Positions 16,983-26,138 of a stretch of DNA of 64,000 nucleotides are shown piece after piece. The DNA is from Selenomonas sp. (GTDB taxonomy: Bacteria > Bacillota > Negativicutes > Selenomonadales > Selenomonadaceae): NCBI RefSeq assembly GCF_022771645.1, contig NZ_JALFCU010000031.1:1-64000 (forward strand), in the 5' to 3' direction. How positions within the stretch are numbered: position 1 is the first letter of the stretch; each line of letters begins with the position of its first letter. A program made the translations under genes and the position numbers. The notes under the pieces are model-generated. The model did not search any database and was not told the origin of the DNA. It saw nothing but the letters and a program-made list of their open reading frames with translations.

Positions 16983-18701
16983 TTATTTCCGTTTTGCAAA
17001 CGCCGCTTTCTTCTGCCGTGCGTGCGCGACCATCTCGCGCGCGTTGTCGAGCGAGGCGGCCGAGACGTCCGAGCCCGAGGCCATGCGCGCAATCTCGTTG
17101 ATCTCCTGCGCGTCCGTCAGGCGGTGGACTTCCGTGACCGTGTGGCCGTCCGCCGTGTGCTTCGCGATGTAGAGATGCACGTCGGCCATGCAGGCGATCT
17201 GCGGCAGATGCGTGATGCAGAGCACTTGCTTGTACTGCGCGACGAGCGCGATGCGCTCTGCGACCATCTGCGCCGTGCGACCGCCGATGCCCGTATCAAT
17301 CTCATCGAACACCATGCTCGGCACAGAGTGGTCGCGCGCGGCCGACACGGCCTTGATGGCGAGCGCGATGCGCGAGAGCTCGCCGCCCGAGGCAACTTTC
17401 GCGAGCGGCTTCGGCGCTTCGCCCGGATTCGCGGAAAACGTCATGCGCACGTCGTCCGCGCCGCGCGCGCCGAACGGCGCCGCCCCTTCGAGCGGCGCGA
17501 TCTCAATGGCGAAGCGCGCTTTTGGCATGCCGAGCGCCGCGAGCTGCGCGCCGATGTCCTTCGTGAGCACGGCGGCGCTCTTCTTGCGTTCCGTCGTCAA
17601 TGCATCGGCGCAGACACGCAACTGCTTTTCTGCGGCGGCGATCTCCTGCTCGAGCTTCGCGATATCCTCGTCGTAGTTCTCGATGGCCGCAAGTTCCTGC
17701 TGCACGTTCGCCTGATGCTCGAGCACGTCTGCGACCGTCGCGCCGTACTTCTTGCGGAGCTTGTCGATCGTGTCCATGCGGCTCTGCAGCTGGTCGAGGC
17801 GCTGCGGGCTGAAGTCCATGGACTCGCCGTAGTCGCGGATCTCGTAGGATGCTTCCTGCAAAGAAATCTCGGCATCCGCAACCATCTTCTGCGCATTCGA
17901 GAGGCTGTCATCGTAGCGCGCGACATCGTCGAGCGCCTTCTTGACGCCTGCGATGGCCGAGAGGACGCCGAGGCCGCTGCGGCTGTCATTTGCGAGCAGG
18001 CCGTACGCCGTCTGCACGCTGTCAGAAATCTTTTCCGCGTGCGACAGCTTGCGGATTTCTTCGTCGAGGCGGTCGTCTTCGCCGACTTGCAATTTCGCGC
18101 TTTCGATTTCCTGATCCTGCCATCGCAGCATGTCGAGGCGCTGTGCATAGTCGCGCGCGTCCTGCTTGCGCTCGTCGAGCGCCTTGCGCTGGTCGTTCCA
18201 GAGGCGGTACTGCGTGCGGTACGCTGCGAGCGCATCGGCGACAGCGGCGCTTTCATGGTCGAGCAGCTCGTACTGGCTCGCTTCCTTCAGCAGCGCGAGG
18301 TTCTCGTTCTGCCCGTGCACATCGACGAGGAACGCGCCGATCTGCTTCAACACGGCGAGCGTGACGTGGCAGCCGTTGACGAGCACGTTGCTCTTCCCTG
18401 CGCGCGCGACCTGGCGCGTGATGATGAGCGTCGCGTCCTCGCAGTCGATGGCCTGTTCCGCGAGATACGCGAGGAGCTCCGCCTGTCCGTCCACGGAAAA
18501 GACGGCCTCGACGCGCAGCCAGTCGCAGCCCGTGCGGATGGCGTCCGCCGTCACACGACGGCCGAGCACGGCGCCGAGCGCATCGATGAGGATGGATTTG
18601 CCGGCGCCCGTCTCGCCCGTCAGGATGTTGAGCCCGGCGCCGAACGCGATCTCGACGTGTTCGAGCAACGCGAAATTCCAGACCGTCAGGGATTTCAGCA
18701 T
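16983..18701 (-). CDS. recN: DNA repair protein RecN
   Basis: RecN is an SMC-like ATPase in double-strand break repair. The 572-residue product has Walker A GETGAGKS (residues 29-36), a long coiled-coil middle with a CXXC-free hinge, and the C-terminal ABC signature KVASGGELSRIALAIKAV followed by Walker B VFDEIDTGIGG. HLPQIACMADVHLYIAK matches the usual switch region. Length is normal. It follows argR and nadK as in many Firmicutes. Confidence 0.96.
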   Translation of the reverse strand: MLKSLTVWNFALLEHVEIAFGAGLNILTGETGAGKSILIDALGAVLGRRVTADAIRTGCDWLRVEAVFSVDGQAELLAYLAEQAIDCEDATLIITRQVARAGKSNVLVNGCHVTLAVLKQIGAFLVDVHGQNENLALLKEASQYELLDHESAAVADALAAYRTQYRLWNDQRKALDERKQDARDYAQRLDMLRWQDQEIESAKLQVGEDDRLDEEIRKLSHAEKISDSVQTAYGLLANDSRSGLGVLSAIAGVKKALDDVARYDDSLSNAQKMVADAEISLQEASYEIRDYGESMDFSPQRLDQLQSRMDTIDKLRKKYGATVADVLEHQANVQQELAAIENYDEDIAKLEQEIAAAEKQLRVCADALTTERKKSAAVLTKDIGAQLAALGMPKARFAIEIAPLEGAAPFGARGADDVRMTFSANPGEAPKPLAKVASGGELSRIALAIKAVSAARDHSVPSMVFDEIDTGIGGRTAQMVAERIALVAQYKQVLCITHLPQIACMADVHLYIAKHTADGHTVTEVHRLTDAQEINEIARMASGSDVSAASLDNAREMVAHARQKKAAFAKRK

Positions 18702-18719
18702 ACGATGGTCACGCTCCTC

Positions 18720-19199
18720 TCAGCGGTTTTCCGCATCTTTTACCATGGCGTCCAAGAGCGACAGCACTTCCGGCACAGCGTCTTTCGGCTTGATGACGAG
18801 CAGGATGTTGTCGTCGCCCGCGATCGTGCCGATGACCTGCGGCCACTTCGCATAGTCGATGGCGGACGCCACGGCGTTCGCCGCGCCTGGCATCGTCTTG
18901 ACGACGATGAGGTTCTCACTCGCGTCGACGCCGAGGACCGTGTCGCGAAACAGCCGCGCGATGCGGCTCGCCTGGAAAAAGCCCGCGCCCTCCGCGTGCA
19001 CCGCCGGCACGGCGTAGCGGTAGCGCCCGCGCCCCATCGGCACTTTCGTCAGCATGAGCTCCTTGATATCGCGCGAGACCGTCGCCTGCGTGACATCAAT
19101 GCCCTCGAGGCGCAGCGCCTCCGTCAGGTCTTCCTGCGTCTCGATGATGCGTCGGGACAGGATTTCCCGGATCTTTTCGTAGCGTTCTTCTTTTTTCAA
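18720..19199 (-). CDS. argR: Arginine repressor ArgR
   Basis: The 159-residue product has the winged-helix DNA-binding half (IIETQEDLTEALRLEG, then QATVSRDIKEL) and the C-terminal arginine-binding trimer half (TMPGAANAVASAID, GTIAGDDNILLV). ArgR represses arginine synthesis genes with arginine as corepressor. No arginine genes are in the window; linkage to recN and nadK is the common Firmicutes layout. Confidence 0.95.
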   Translation of the reverse strand: MKKEERYEKIREILSRRIIETQEDLTEALRLEGIDVTQATVSRDIKELMLTKVPMGRGRYRYAVPAVHAEGAGFFQASRIARLFRDTVLGVDASENLIVVKTMPGAANAVASAIDYAKWPQVIGTIAGDDNILLVIKPKDAVPEVLSLLDAMVKDAENR

Positions 19200-19214
19200 A
19201 AGAGGAGGACCTCC

Positions 19215-20123
19215 TCAATTCCAGAGTTTCGTCATGAGCTCGGAGTAATAGTCCTTGTCCTCGAACTTGACGATCTTCGCCGATTCCTGCGCCTTGCGCA
19301 CGAGGACTTCGTCGCCCGGCAAGAGCGGCACGGTCTCCTGCCCATCGAACGTCACGAGGATGTCCTGATGCACGGACGCGATGTGCAGGTGGATGACGTC
19401 CGTGTCGCGCGCAGCGAGCGGGCGGATGTTGAACGTATGCGCGCAAATCGGCGTGACGAGCAGCGCTTGGATCGCCGGGTGCATGATCGGGCCGCCGGCC
19501 GAAAGCGAATACGCTGTCGATCCCGTCGGCGTCGAGACGATGATGCCGTCGGCCTTGTAATCGATGAGATGCGTCTCATTGATGGAGAGGCCGAGGTGGA
19601 GCATGCGCGCCGCGCCGCTCTTCGTGATGACGACGTCGTTGATGGCGTGGCAGAGGAACGTGTCCTTGCCCTTGCGCCTGAGCCACCCGGCGAGCAGCAG
19701 CCGCTTCTCGATGTAGTAGTTGCCGCAGAGAATCTTGCCGAGGCGGTCTTCGAGCTCCGAGAGCTCGATGTCGGCCATGAAGCCGAGCGTGCCGAGGTTC
19801 ACGCCGCAAACCGGCACGACGTGTGAGCCGTAGCGCTGGCAGACGCCTAAAAGCGTGCCGTCGCCGCCTAAAGACAGCGCCATGTCGACCGGCACGCGTT
19901 CGATATCAACGATACCATATTCCTGCATGCCAAGCGCCGCCGCCTCGCGCGCGGGCATCATGAGATGCGCGGGCTTGTCCGCGAAAAAGCGGAAAATGCG
20001 CCGCACGACGCCCCCGACGTCCGGCTTGTCGAGGTTCGGGAAAATCGCGATCTCCATCGGCGTCTTGCGCACGCGGCATTCGCCGTCCGGCACGATGTTG
20101 TGCTCATTCTGTCTTTCATTCAT
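19215..20123 (-). CDS. nadK: NAD kinase
   Basis: The enzyme phosphorylates NAD to NADP. The 302-residue product has the diagnostic SLGGDGTLLG motif, then VNLGTLGFM, CHAINDVVI and STPTGSTAYSLSAGGPI. The chosen start ATG 20123 gives an 18-residue leader before MEIAIFPN; a TTG at 20132 has the better spacing from AGGTG and may be the true start. Confidence 0.94.
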   Translation of the reverse strand: MNERQNEHNIVPDGECRVRKTPMEIAIFPNLDKPDVGGVVRRIFRFFADKPAHLMMPAREAAALGMQEYGIVDIERVPVDMALSLGGDGTLLGVCQRYGSHVVPVCGVNLGTLGFMADIELSELEDRLGKILCGNYYIEKRLLLAGWLRRKGKDTFLCHAINDVVITKSGAARMLHLGLSINETHLIDYKADGIIVSTPTGSTAYSLSAGGPIMHPAIQALLVTPICAHTFNIRPLAARDTDVIHLHIASVHQDILVTFDGQETVPLLPGDEVLVRKAQESAKIVKFEDKDYYSELMTKLWN

Positions 20124-20154
20124 TTTATTCAAAAGGCGATTCACCTCAGAAACA

Positions 20155-20964
20155 TTATTTGTCAAGCGCAGCATGCGCCTCGGCGACGACGGCCGCGATG
20201 CGTCCGTCCGGAATGCCGTCCGCCGCATCCGCGTCCTTCGTGAGCCAGATGAGGTACTCAATGTTCCCTTCCGGCCCCTTGACGGGCGAAAATGTCAGCG
20301 CCTTCGTCACGAACGCGAGGCCGCGCGCAAGCGCGACAACGTTCTCAATGACGCTTTCGTGGATCTTCGGGTCGCGCACGACGCCTTTCTTGCCGACGTG
20401 CTCGCGGCCGGCCTCGAACTGCGGCTTGATGAGCGCGACGAGCTCGCCCGTTTCTGTCAAAAGTTCCTTTGCGACAGGCAGCACCTTGTCGAGCGAGATG
20501 AACGCGACATCAATGGACGCGAAGTCGATGGGCTCGCCGAGGTCGTCCTGCGTGACGTAGCGGATGTTCGTGCGCTCCATGTTGACGACACGCGCATCCG
20601 TGCGGAGCTTCCACGCAAGCTGGCCGTAGCCGACGTCAATCGCAAAGACTTTCCGCGCGCCGTTCTGCAGCATGCAGTCCGTGAAGCCGCCCGTCGACGC
20701 GCCGATGTCAGCGGCGACCTTGTCCGTGAGCGTGACGCCGAACGTTTTCATGGCCTTTTCGAGCTTCAGCCCGCCACGGCTGACATACGGCAAGTCTTCG
20801 CCGAGCAGGCGGATCTTCGCCTCGGGCTTCACCATCGTGCCGGCCTTATCGATCTTCTGTTCGTCGACAAGCACTTCGCCGGCCATGATGCGCCGCTTCG
20901 CACGCTCGCGGCTCGTGGCGAGGCCGCGGTCGACGAGCAGCTGGTCCAGCCTTATTTTTGCCAC
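20155..20964 (-). CDS. tlyA: TlyA family RNA 2'-O-methyltransferase / hemolysin-like
   Basis: The 269-residue product has an N-terminal S4 RNA-binding domain (IRLDQLLVDRGLATSRERAKR) and an FtsJ-type methyltransferase domain with the SAM site DIGASTGGFTDCMLQNGA. Homologues methylate ribose in rRNA. The start is GTG 20964, with GAGGTGG upstream, overlapping the dxs stop by 13 bp. The dxs-tlyA-nadK-argR-recN order is conserved in Firmicutes. Confidence 0.93.
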   Translation of the reverse strand: MAKIRLDQLLVDRGLATSRERAKRRIMAGEVLVDEQKIDKAGTMVKPEAKIRLLGEDLPYVSRGGLKLEKAMKTFGVTLTDKVAADIGASTGGFTDCMLQNGARKVFAIDVGYGQLAWKLRTDARVVNMERTNIRYVTQDDLGEPIDFASIDVAFISLDKVLPVAKELLTETGELVALIKPQFEAGREHVGKKGVVRDPKIHESVIENVVALARGLAFVTKALTFSPVKGPEGNIEYLIWLTKDADAADGIPDGRIAAVVAEAHAALDK

Positions 20965-22895
20965 GTGTTCCACCTCGTTTTGATGTCCGATGCGATCTGC
21001 TCTGCGGTCAGCCCGCAAAGCTCTAAGAGTTCCTGCCGCGTGCCCTGCTCGATGAAGCGGTCGGCGATGCCGAACCGCCAGACGGGCAGCTGCAACGCAT
21101 GATCCGTCAGGTATTCGATGACGGCCGAACCGAAGCCGCCCGCAAGGACGTTTTCCTCGAGCGTAACAAACGCGCAGACCAACGGGTCTTCGGCCAGCGC
21201 TTTGAGCAGTTCCGTGTCGAGCGGCTTGATGAAGCGCATATTGACGACGCGCGCCGGGATGCCCGCCTGCGCGAGCAGATCTGCAACGTCGAGCGCCGGC
21301 TGCACCATGCTGCCGACGGCGAGCAATGCGACTTCGTCCGCCTTGGCAGACGCACTAGCTTCTCTGCTGCATCCAGCAACTTCCCGCGCCTCCGCGCTGT
21401 CACGCAGCACGTCCGCTTTCCCGCGCGGTATCGGCTGAAAGCTCGCACGCAGCGGTACGCCGAGCGCCGTGCCGCGCGGATAGCGCACGGCGACGGGACC
21501 GTCCAGCGCGAGCGCCGTCGCCAGCATGTCGCGCAGCTCCGCCTCGTCTTTCGACGCCATGACCGTCATGTTCGGCAAATGGCGCAGATAGCTGTAGTCG
21601 AACACGCCGTGATGCGTCGGCCCGTCTTCGCCGACGAGGCCGGCGCGATCGAGTGCGAGCGTGACGTGGAGGTTCTGCAAGCAGACGTCGTGCAACAGCT
21701 GGTCATACGCGCGCTGCGCGAACGTCGAATACAGCGCGACGACCGGCTTTTTCCCCGCCGCCGCGAGGCCGGCCGCGAACGTCACGGCGTGTTCCTCAGC
21801 GATGCCGACGTCGAAGAAACGATCCGGGTACGCCTCGCCGAACGCTTTGAGCCCCGTGCCGCTCGGCATGGCCGCCGTGATGGCGACAATGTCCTTGTAC
21901 GTCCGCGCGAGCTCGATGAGCGCGTCCGAGAACACGTTCGTGTACGTCGGCGCGCCCGTCTTCTTCGGGCATTCGCCCGTCGCGGCGTCGAACTTGCCGA
22001 TACCGTGGAACTTGCCCGGCGCTTTTTCAGCAGGAAGATAGCCCTTGCCCTTTTTCGTGTGGACATGGACGAGGATCGGGCCGTCGAGCTGCTTGACCTG
22101 CGTGAACACGTCGATGAGCACATCGAGGTTGTGGCCGTCGATCGGGCCGATGTAGCGGAAACCGAGCTCATCGAACGGCGCGCCCGGCACGAGCGCCGTC
22201 TTGACGCCGTCCTTGATGGCCGACGCCGTCTTGTAGACCTTGCCGCCGATGTGCGGGATGCTTTTGAGGAGATGCTCGACGTCTTTTTTCGCACGGTTGT
22301 ACTGCGGCGCGATGCGGAGCGCCGAGAGATACTCCGACATCGCGCCGACGTTCTTGTCGATGGAGCGCCCGTTGTCGTTCAGGATGACGATGAGGTTCTT
22401 GCCGAGGTCGCCGGCATTGTTCAGCCCCTCGAACGCTTCGCCGCCCGTCAGCGCGCCGTCGCCGAGCACGGCGATGACGTGGCTCTTGCCGCCGTCGAGG
22501 TCGCGCGCGACCGCCATGCCGAGCGCCGCCGAGATCGACGTGCTCGCATGGCCGACGCCGAACGCGTCATACGGCGACTCAAAGCGGTTTGGGAAGCCCG
22601 TGATGCCGCCTTTCTGGCGGAGCGTCGGGAAGCTGTCGCGCCGTCCCGTCAGGATCTTGTGCGTGTACGCCTGATGGCCGACGTCCCAGACGAGCTTGTC
22701 GTCCGGGAAATGGAACACGCGGTACAGCGCGAGCGTGAGCTCGACCGTGCCGAGGCTCGGCGCGAGATGGCCGCCCGTCTTCGCGACCGTCTCGACGAGG
22801 AACGTGCGGAGCTCGCGCGCGAGCGTCGTGAGCTGCTGCGCATCGAGCTTGCGAATGTCGTCCGGCGTCTTCAGTTGCGGGAGGATCTGCATCAT
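20952..22895 (-). CDS. dxs: 1-deoxy-D-xylulose-5-phosphate synthase, with a 22-codon in-frame extra segment
   Basis: DXS condenses pyruvate and glyceraldehyde 3-phosphate with thiamine diphosphate in the first step of the MEP isoprenoid pathway. The 647-residue product has VWDVGHQAYTHKILTGR, GDGALTGGEAFEGLN (ThDP site), GPIDGHN and the transketolase region ITAAMPSGTGL with DVGIAEEHAVTFAAGLA. Between KADVLR and EVALLAVGSMV it carries about 22 extra residues rich in Ala, Ser and Glu (encoded at 21336-21401). Family members have only a few residues here. Start ATG 22895 follows GAGGAAG. Confidence 0.96.
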   Translation of the reverse strand: MMQILPQLKTPDDIRKLDAQQLTTLARELRTFLVETVAKTGGHLAPSLGTVELTLALYRVFHFPDDKLVWDVGHQAYTHKILTGRRDSFPTLRQKGGITGFPNRFESPYDAFGVGHASTSISAALGMAVARDLDGGKSHVIAVLGDGALTGGEAFEGLNNAGDLGKNLIVILNDNGRSIDKNVGAMSEYLSALRIAPQYNRAKKDVEHLLKSIPHIGGKVYKTASAIKDGVKTALVPGAPFDELGFRYIGPIDGHNLDVLIDVFTQVKQLDGPILVHVHTKKGKGYLPAEKAPGKFHGIGKFDAATGECPKKTGAPTYTNVFSDALIELARTYKDIVAITAAMPSGTGLKAFGEAYPDRFFDVGIAEEHAVTFAAGLAAAGKKPVVALYSTFAQRAYDQLLHDVCLQNLHVTLALDRAGLVGEDGPTHHGVFDYSYLRHLPNMTVMASKDEAELRDMLATALALDGPVAVRYPRGTALGVPLRASFQPIPRGKADVLRDSAEAREVAGCSREASASAKADEVALLAVGSMVQPALDVADLLAQAGIPARVVNMRFIKPLDTELLKALAEDPLVCAFVTLEENVLAGGFGSAVIEYLTDHALQLPVWRFGIADRFIEQGTRQELLELCGLTAEQIASDIKTRWNTWQK

Positions 22896-22954
22896 GATTT
22901 CGTTCTTCCTCTCCCTAAATCTTTGTGAAATGACGGGCTTCCTTGCCCGGCGGC

Positions 22955-23842
22955 TCAATGATTCCGTTCGATGAGCATCTGCACGAGGCCGCGCAGGAAC
23001 GCCGCCTCGTCGCCGAATCCGTCGAGCGCCGAGATGGCGTCATCCACAGTCTCCTGCGCGAGCGCCTGCGCCTTTTCGAGCGACAGCAGCGTGACGTACG
23101 TCGACTTGTGGTTGCGCTCGTCACTACCGACCGGCTTGCCGATGGCGGCTTCGTCGCCGACGACGTCGAGGATGTCGTCCGTGATCTGGAACGCGAGGCC
23201 GAATGCATCAGCATAGCGCGTCAGCGCTGCGAGCTGCGCATCATTCGCGCCGCCGAGGATCGCGCCCGAGCGGATGGCCGCGCGGAACAGCGCGCCCGTC
23301 TTGCCCATGTGCATCTTTTTCAGGAGTTCCATCGGGATGCGGTGCCCTTCCGACGCAAGGTCGATGGCCTGGCCGCCGACCATGCCGTTCATGCCGGCGG
23401 CCATCGCCATTTCGCGCACGACCGCGAGCCGCGTCGCATCGCTCACGCCCGTCTGGCGCAGCAGCACCTCGAACGCGAGCGTCAACAGCGCGTCGCCCGC
23501 GAGCGTCGCGAGGCCTGCGCCGTAAACCTTGTGGTTCGTCAGCTTGCCGCGCCGGTAGTCATCGTTGTCCATTGCGGGCAGGTCGTCGTGGATCAGCGAA
23601 TACGTGTGGATCATCTCAAGGGCGCAGCCCGTCGTGACGAACTGCGCACCATCCGCGCCGACCGCATCAGCCGCTGCCATGACGAGGATTGGGCGCAGGC
23701 GCTTGCCGCCAGCCATGAGGCTGTATTCCATGGATTCCGCGAGCTTCGCGTCAAGCGGCGCTTCGCGATAAAGTTCCTGTTTCAGCGTCTGTTCGACGAG
23801 CGCTTTCCGCTCGTTCCAGCACGCTTTGAGTGCTGCTTCCAT
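22955..23842 (-). CDS. ispA: (2E,6E)-farnesyl diphosphate synthase IspA
   Basis: This prenyltransferase joins IPP units to make farnesyl diphosphate, directly downstream of the DXS product's pathway. The 295-residue product has the first Asp-rich motif DDLPAMD within MIHTYSLIHDDLPAMDNDD and the second, FQITDDILDVVGD, plus GGKRLRP for IPP binding. Its ATG shares a base with the xseB stop (TGATG). Confidence 0.95.
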   Translation of the reverse strand: MEAALKACWNERKALVEQTLKQELYREAPLDAKLAESMEYSLMAGGKRLRPILVMAAADAVGADGAQFVTTGCALEMIHTYSLIHDDLPAMDNDDYRRGKLTNHKVYGAGLATLAGDALLTLAFEVLLRQTGVSDATRLAVVREMAMAAGMNGMVGGQAIDLASEGHRIPMELLKKMHMGKTGALFRAAIRSGAILGGANDAQLAALTRYADAFGLAFQITDDILDVVGDEAAIGKPVGSDERNHKSTYVTLLSLEKAQALAQETVDDAISALDGFGDEAAFLRGLVQMLIERNH

Positions 23843-24084
23843 CAATGCTCCTCCTCGATCACGAGCGGGCTCGTCACGGCCTCGCCATCCTGGTTCTGCA
23901 CGAGGAGGTCCATGGCCTGCTCGGCACGCCCGAGCGACTGCGAGCACGCGGCCGCAAGCTTCATGCCCTCGGAGTACTGCGTGATGAGCTCCTGGAGTGG
24001 CAGGTCGCCCTGCTCCATCTTCGTGACGATGTCCTGCAGGCGCGCGAGCGCCTCCTCGAACGTCGGTTCTTTCTTTCGTGGCAT
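23842..24084 (-). CDS. xseB: Exodeoxyribonuclease VII small subunit XseB
   Basis: The 80-residue product matches the small helical subunit: TFEEALARLQDIVTKMEQGDLPLQELITQYSEGMKL-type pattern (residues 7-42), followed by a short acidic tail. Several copies coat one XseA in the exonuclease that degrades single-stranded DNA to oligonucleotides. Coupled to ispA. Confidence 0.93.
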   Translation of the reverse strand: MPRKKEPTFEEALARLQDIVTKMEQGDLPLQELITQYSEGMKLAAACSQSLGRAEQAMDLLVQNQDGEAVTSPLVIEEEH

Positions 24085-24116
24085 GAAAATCCTCCTCTGC
24101 CGCTGGTTTCTTCGTT

Positions 24117-25334
24117 TTATTTTGTTTCTGTCGCGTCCGCCGCGCGGCTCGTCGCGAGCACTTCCGCCTCGGCCGTGCCGTCAGCAAAGCGCAGGGTGAC
24201 CGTGTCGCCGCGCGCGAGCAGTTTGACACGCGGCACGGCCTGCCCCGCGCGCTCGACGACGGCATAACCGCGCCGCAGCACATGGATCGGGCTCAAGAGC
24301 TCCAGACTCTCCGCCGCTTTCTCATAGGCCTGCCGCTTCTCGCTGACGCGCGCCTTCGCAGCCAGGTGGAAACGTTCCACGAGGCGGTCGAGCGTCTGCT
24401 GGCGGTCAGCGAGGAGCGTCGCCGGCTGCTGGAACGACGGCCGCTCGACGAGCCGCGCGAGCAGCGCGCGCTTTTGCTCGATGGAGCGCGCGGCCGCCTG
24501 GCGCAGGCGGATGGCGAGGCCGTCGACCTCGCGCGCGAGCGCCCGCGTGTCCGGCACGGCGAGCTCCGCTGCCTGCGACGGCGTCGCGGCGCGCACGTCA
24601 GCCGCCGCGTCAGCGAGCGAGACGTCCGTCTCATGGCCGACGGCCGAGATGACGGGGATGCGCGACGCATAGATCGCGCGCACGACCGGCTCCTCGTTGA
24701 ACGCCCAGAGGTCTTCCATCGAGCCGCCGCCGCGCCCGACGATCAGCACGTCGACGGGATAATGCTCGTTGAAAAAGCGAATGGCCGCCGCAATCTCGTC
24801 CGCCGCGCCCTCGCCCTGCACCTGCACGGGCACGAGCGCGAGCTGCACGGCGGGATTGCGCCGCTTCGACACATGATAGATGTCGCGCAGCACCGCGCCC
24901 GAAATGGACGTGACAACGCCGATTGTCCGCGGGAACGCGGGAAGCGGCTGCTTGTGCGCCTCAGCGAACAGCCCTTCGGCCGCAAGGCGCGCTTTCAGCT
25001 GCTCGAACGCCACGGCGAGGTCGCCCTGCCCTGCCGGCACGAGGCTGTCGACGTAGAGCTGGTAGACGCCATCGCGCTCAAAGACGTCGATGCGGCCCGA
25101 GGCGATGACAGCCTGGCCGTTTTCCGGGCGGAAGCGCAGATACGCTGCGCGCGAACGGAACATGACGCACTTCAGCTGCGATGCGGCATCCTTCAACGTG
25201 AAATATGCATGCCCCGAGGCATAGATCTTGAAATTCGAAAGCTCGCCGCGCACCATGAGATGGCGGAGCGGGGGCGCGCTGCCCACGAGCCCCTTGATAT
25301 AGCGATTCACGTCACTGACTTCATGGATGGCCAT
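24117..25334 (-). CDS. xseA: Exodeoxyribonuclease VII large subunit XseA
   Basis: The 405-residue product has the N-terminal OB fold (VMVRGELSNFKIYASGHAYF, LKCVMF), the catalytic block TSISGAVLRDI and DVLIVGRGGGSMEDLWAFNEE, then AVGHETDVSLADAAADVRAATPS, and a long helical C-terminus. ATG 25334 follows GGAAGG. Confidence 0.96.
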   Translation of the reverse strand: MAIHEVSDVNRYIKGLVGSAPPLRHLMVRGELSNFKIYASGHAYFTLKDAASQLKCVMFRSRAAYLRFRPENGQAVIASGRIDVFERDGVYQLYVDSLVPAGQGDLAVAFEQLKARLAAEGLFAEAHKQPLPAFPRTIGVVTSISGAVLRDIYHVSKRRNPAVQLALVPVQVQGEGAADEIAAAIRFFNEHYPVDVLIVGRGGGSMEDLWAFNEEPVVRAIYASRIPVISAVGHETDVSLADAAADVRAATPSQAAELAVPDTRALAREVDGLAIRLRQAAARSIEQKRALLARLVERPSFQQPATLLADRQQTLDRLVERFHLAAKARVSEKRQAYEKAAESLELLSPIHVLRRGYAVVERAGQAVPRVKLLARGDTVTLRFADGTAEAEVLATSRAADATETK

Positions 25335-25399
25335 ACGTCGCCGCCTTCCCTCAAAAAAAGGACTGCCGCACCTGTGATGCAACAGCCCCGGTTAGCTTC

Positions 25400-25858
25400 C
25401 TATTCCGATGTTTCGTTCTTCTGTCCCTTTGCGTGTTCCTTCGCGATGGCGTCGAGGACGCCGTTGAGGAACTTCGCGGAATCGTCCGTGCCATACAGCT
25501 TCGCGAGCTCGACCGCCTCGTTGATGGCCGTGCCGGCGTCGACGGGCGGCTCTGCATGTACGAGCTCGAACACAGCGATGCGGGCGATGTTGCGGTCGAC
25601 GGCGGCCATGCGCGCCACCTTCCAGCCTTTCGCATGCGCTCCGATTGCTTCGTCGATGGCCGCGAGTTGCGCGCGCGCGCCATGGACGAGCATGCCTGCG
25701 TATGCCCGCGTCCGCTTGTTGACAGACGCCTCGCTCTCCATGAACGCGGTGTCGAGCGCCTGCTGCTCCTGCGCCTCAAGATCCTGCACATCCGCCGGAT
25801 TAAGGTCGAGCTGATACAGCGCCTGCAGGGCAAATTCCCTTGCTTGTCTACGACTCAT
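25400..25858 (-). CDS. nusB: Transcription antitermination factor NusB
   Basis: The 152-residue product shows the NusB start MSRRQAREFALQALYQLDLN, the VDRNIARIAVFEL block, and AINEAVELAKLYGTDDSAKFLNGVLD. NusB binds boxA RNA with S10 for rRNA antitermination. ATG 25858; AAAGGAC lies 13-14 bases upstream, so initiation may be moderate. Confidence 0.94.
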   Translation of the reverse strand: MSRRQAREFALQALYQLDLNPADVQDLEAQEQQALDTAFMESEASVNKRTRAYAGMLVHGARAQLAAIDEAIGAHAKGWKVARMAAVDRNIARIAVFELVHAEPPVDAGTAINEAVELAKLYGTDDSAKFLNGVLDAIAKEHAKGQKNETSE

Positions 25859-25881
25859 TTGTTGCTTATTGTGTCCTTTCT

Positions 25882-26127
25882 TTATGAAAACCGATGCCAC
25901 TGGAGCTTGTCCGGCAGCCGGTCCTGGAGTTCTTCGAGCACGCCGCCGCGATCGACGCGCAGGCCGATGCAACCGCCGATGCCGCTGCAGAGCACGAGGA
26001 AGATCGTCGGGAAAAAGCCGATGGTGAGCACGAGCACGGCGAACAAGAAGCCGAGGCTCATGCCGACGAACGGCCCGCGGTGGTGCGTCCAGAGATCCGT
26101 GACGGCCTCAAAAAAACGTTCTTTCAT
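25882..26127 (-). CDS. DUF2273 small membrane protein
   Basis: An 81-residue protein with two hydrophobic segments (GPFVGMSLGFLFAVLVLTIG and TIFLVLCSGIGGCIGL) and a charged C-terminus (LEELQDRLPDKL). DUF2273 proteins occur beside AmaP and Asp23 in Firmicutes, as here. ATG 26127 follows GAGGTGG. Probable envelope-stress accessory; mechanism unknown. Confidence 0.82.
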   Translation of the reverse strand: MKERFFEAVTDLWTHHRGPFVGMSLGFLFAVLVLTIGFFPTIFLVLCSGIGGCIGLRVDRGGVLEELQDRLPDKLQWHRFS

Positions 26128-26138
26128 AGGCTGCCACC

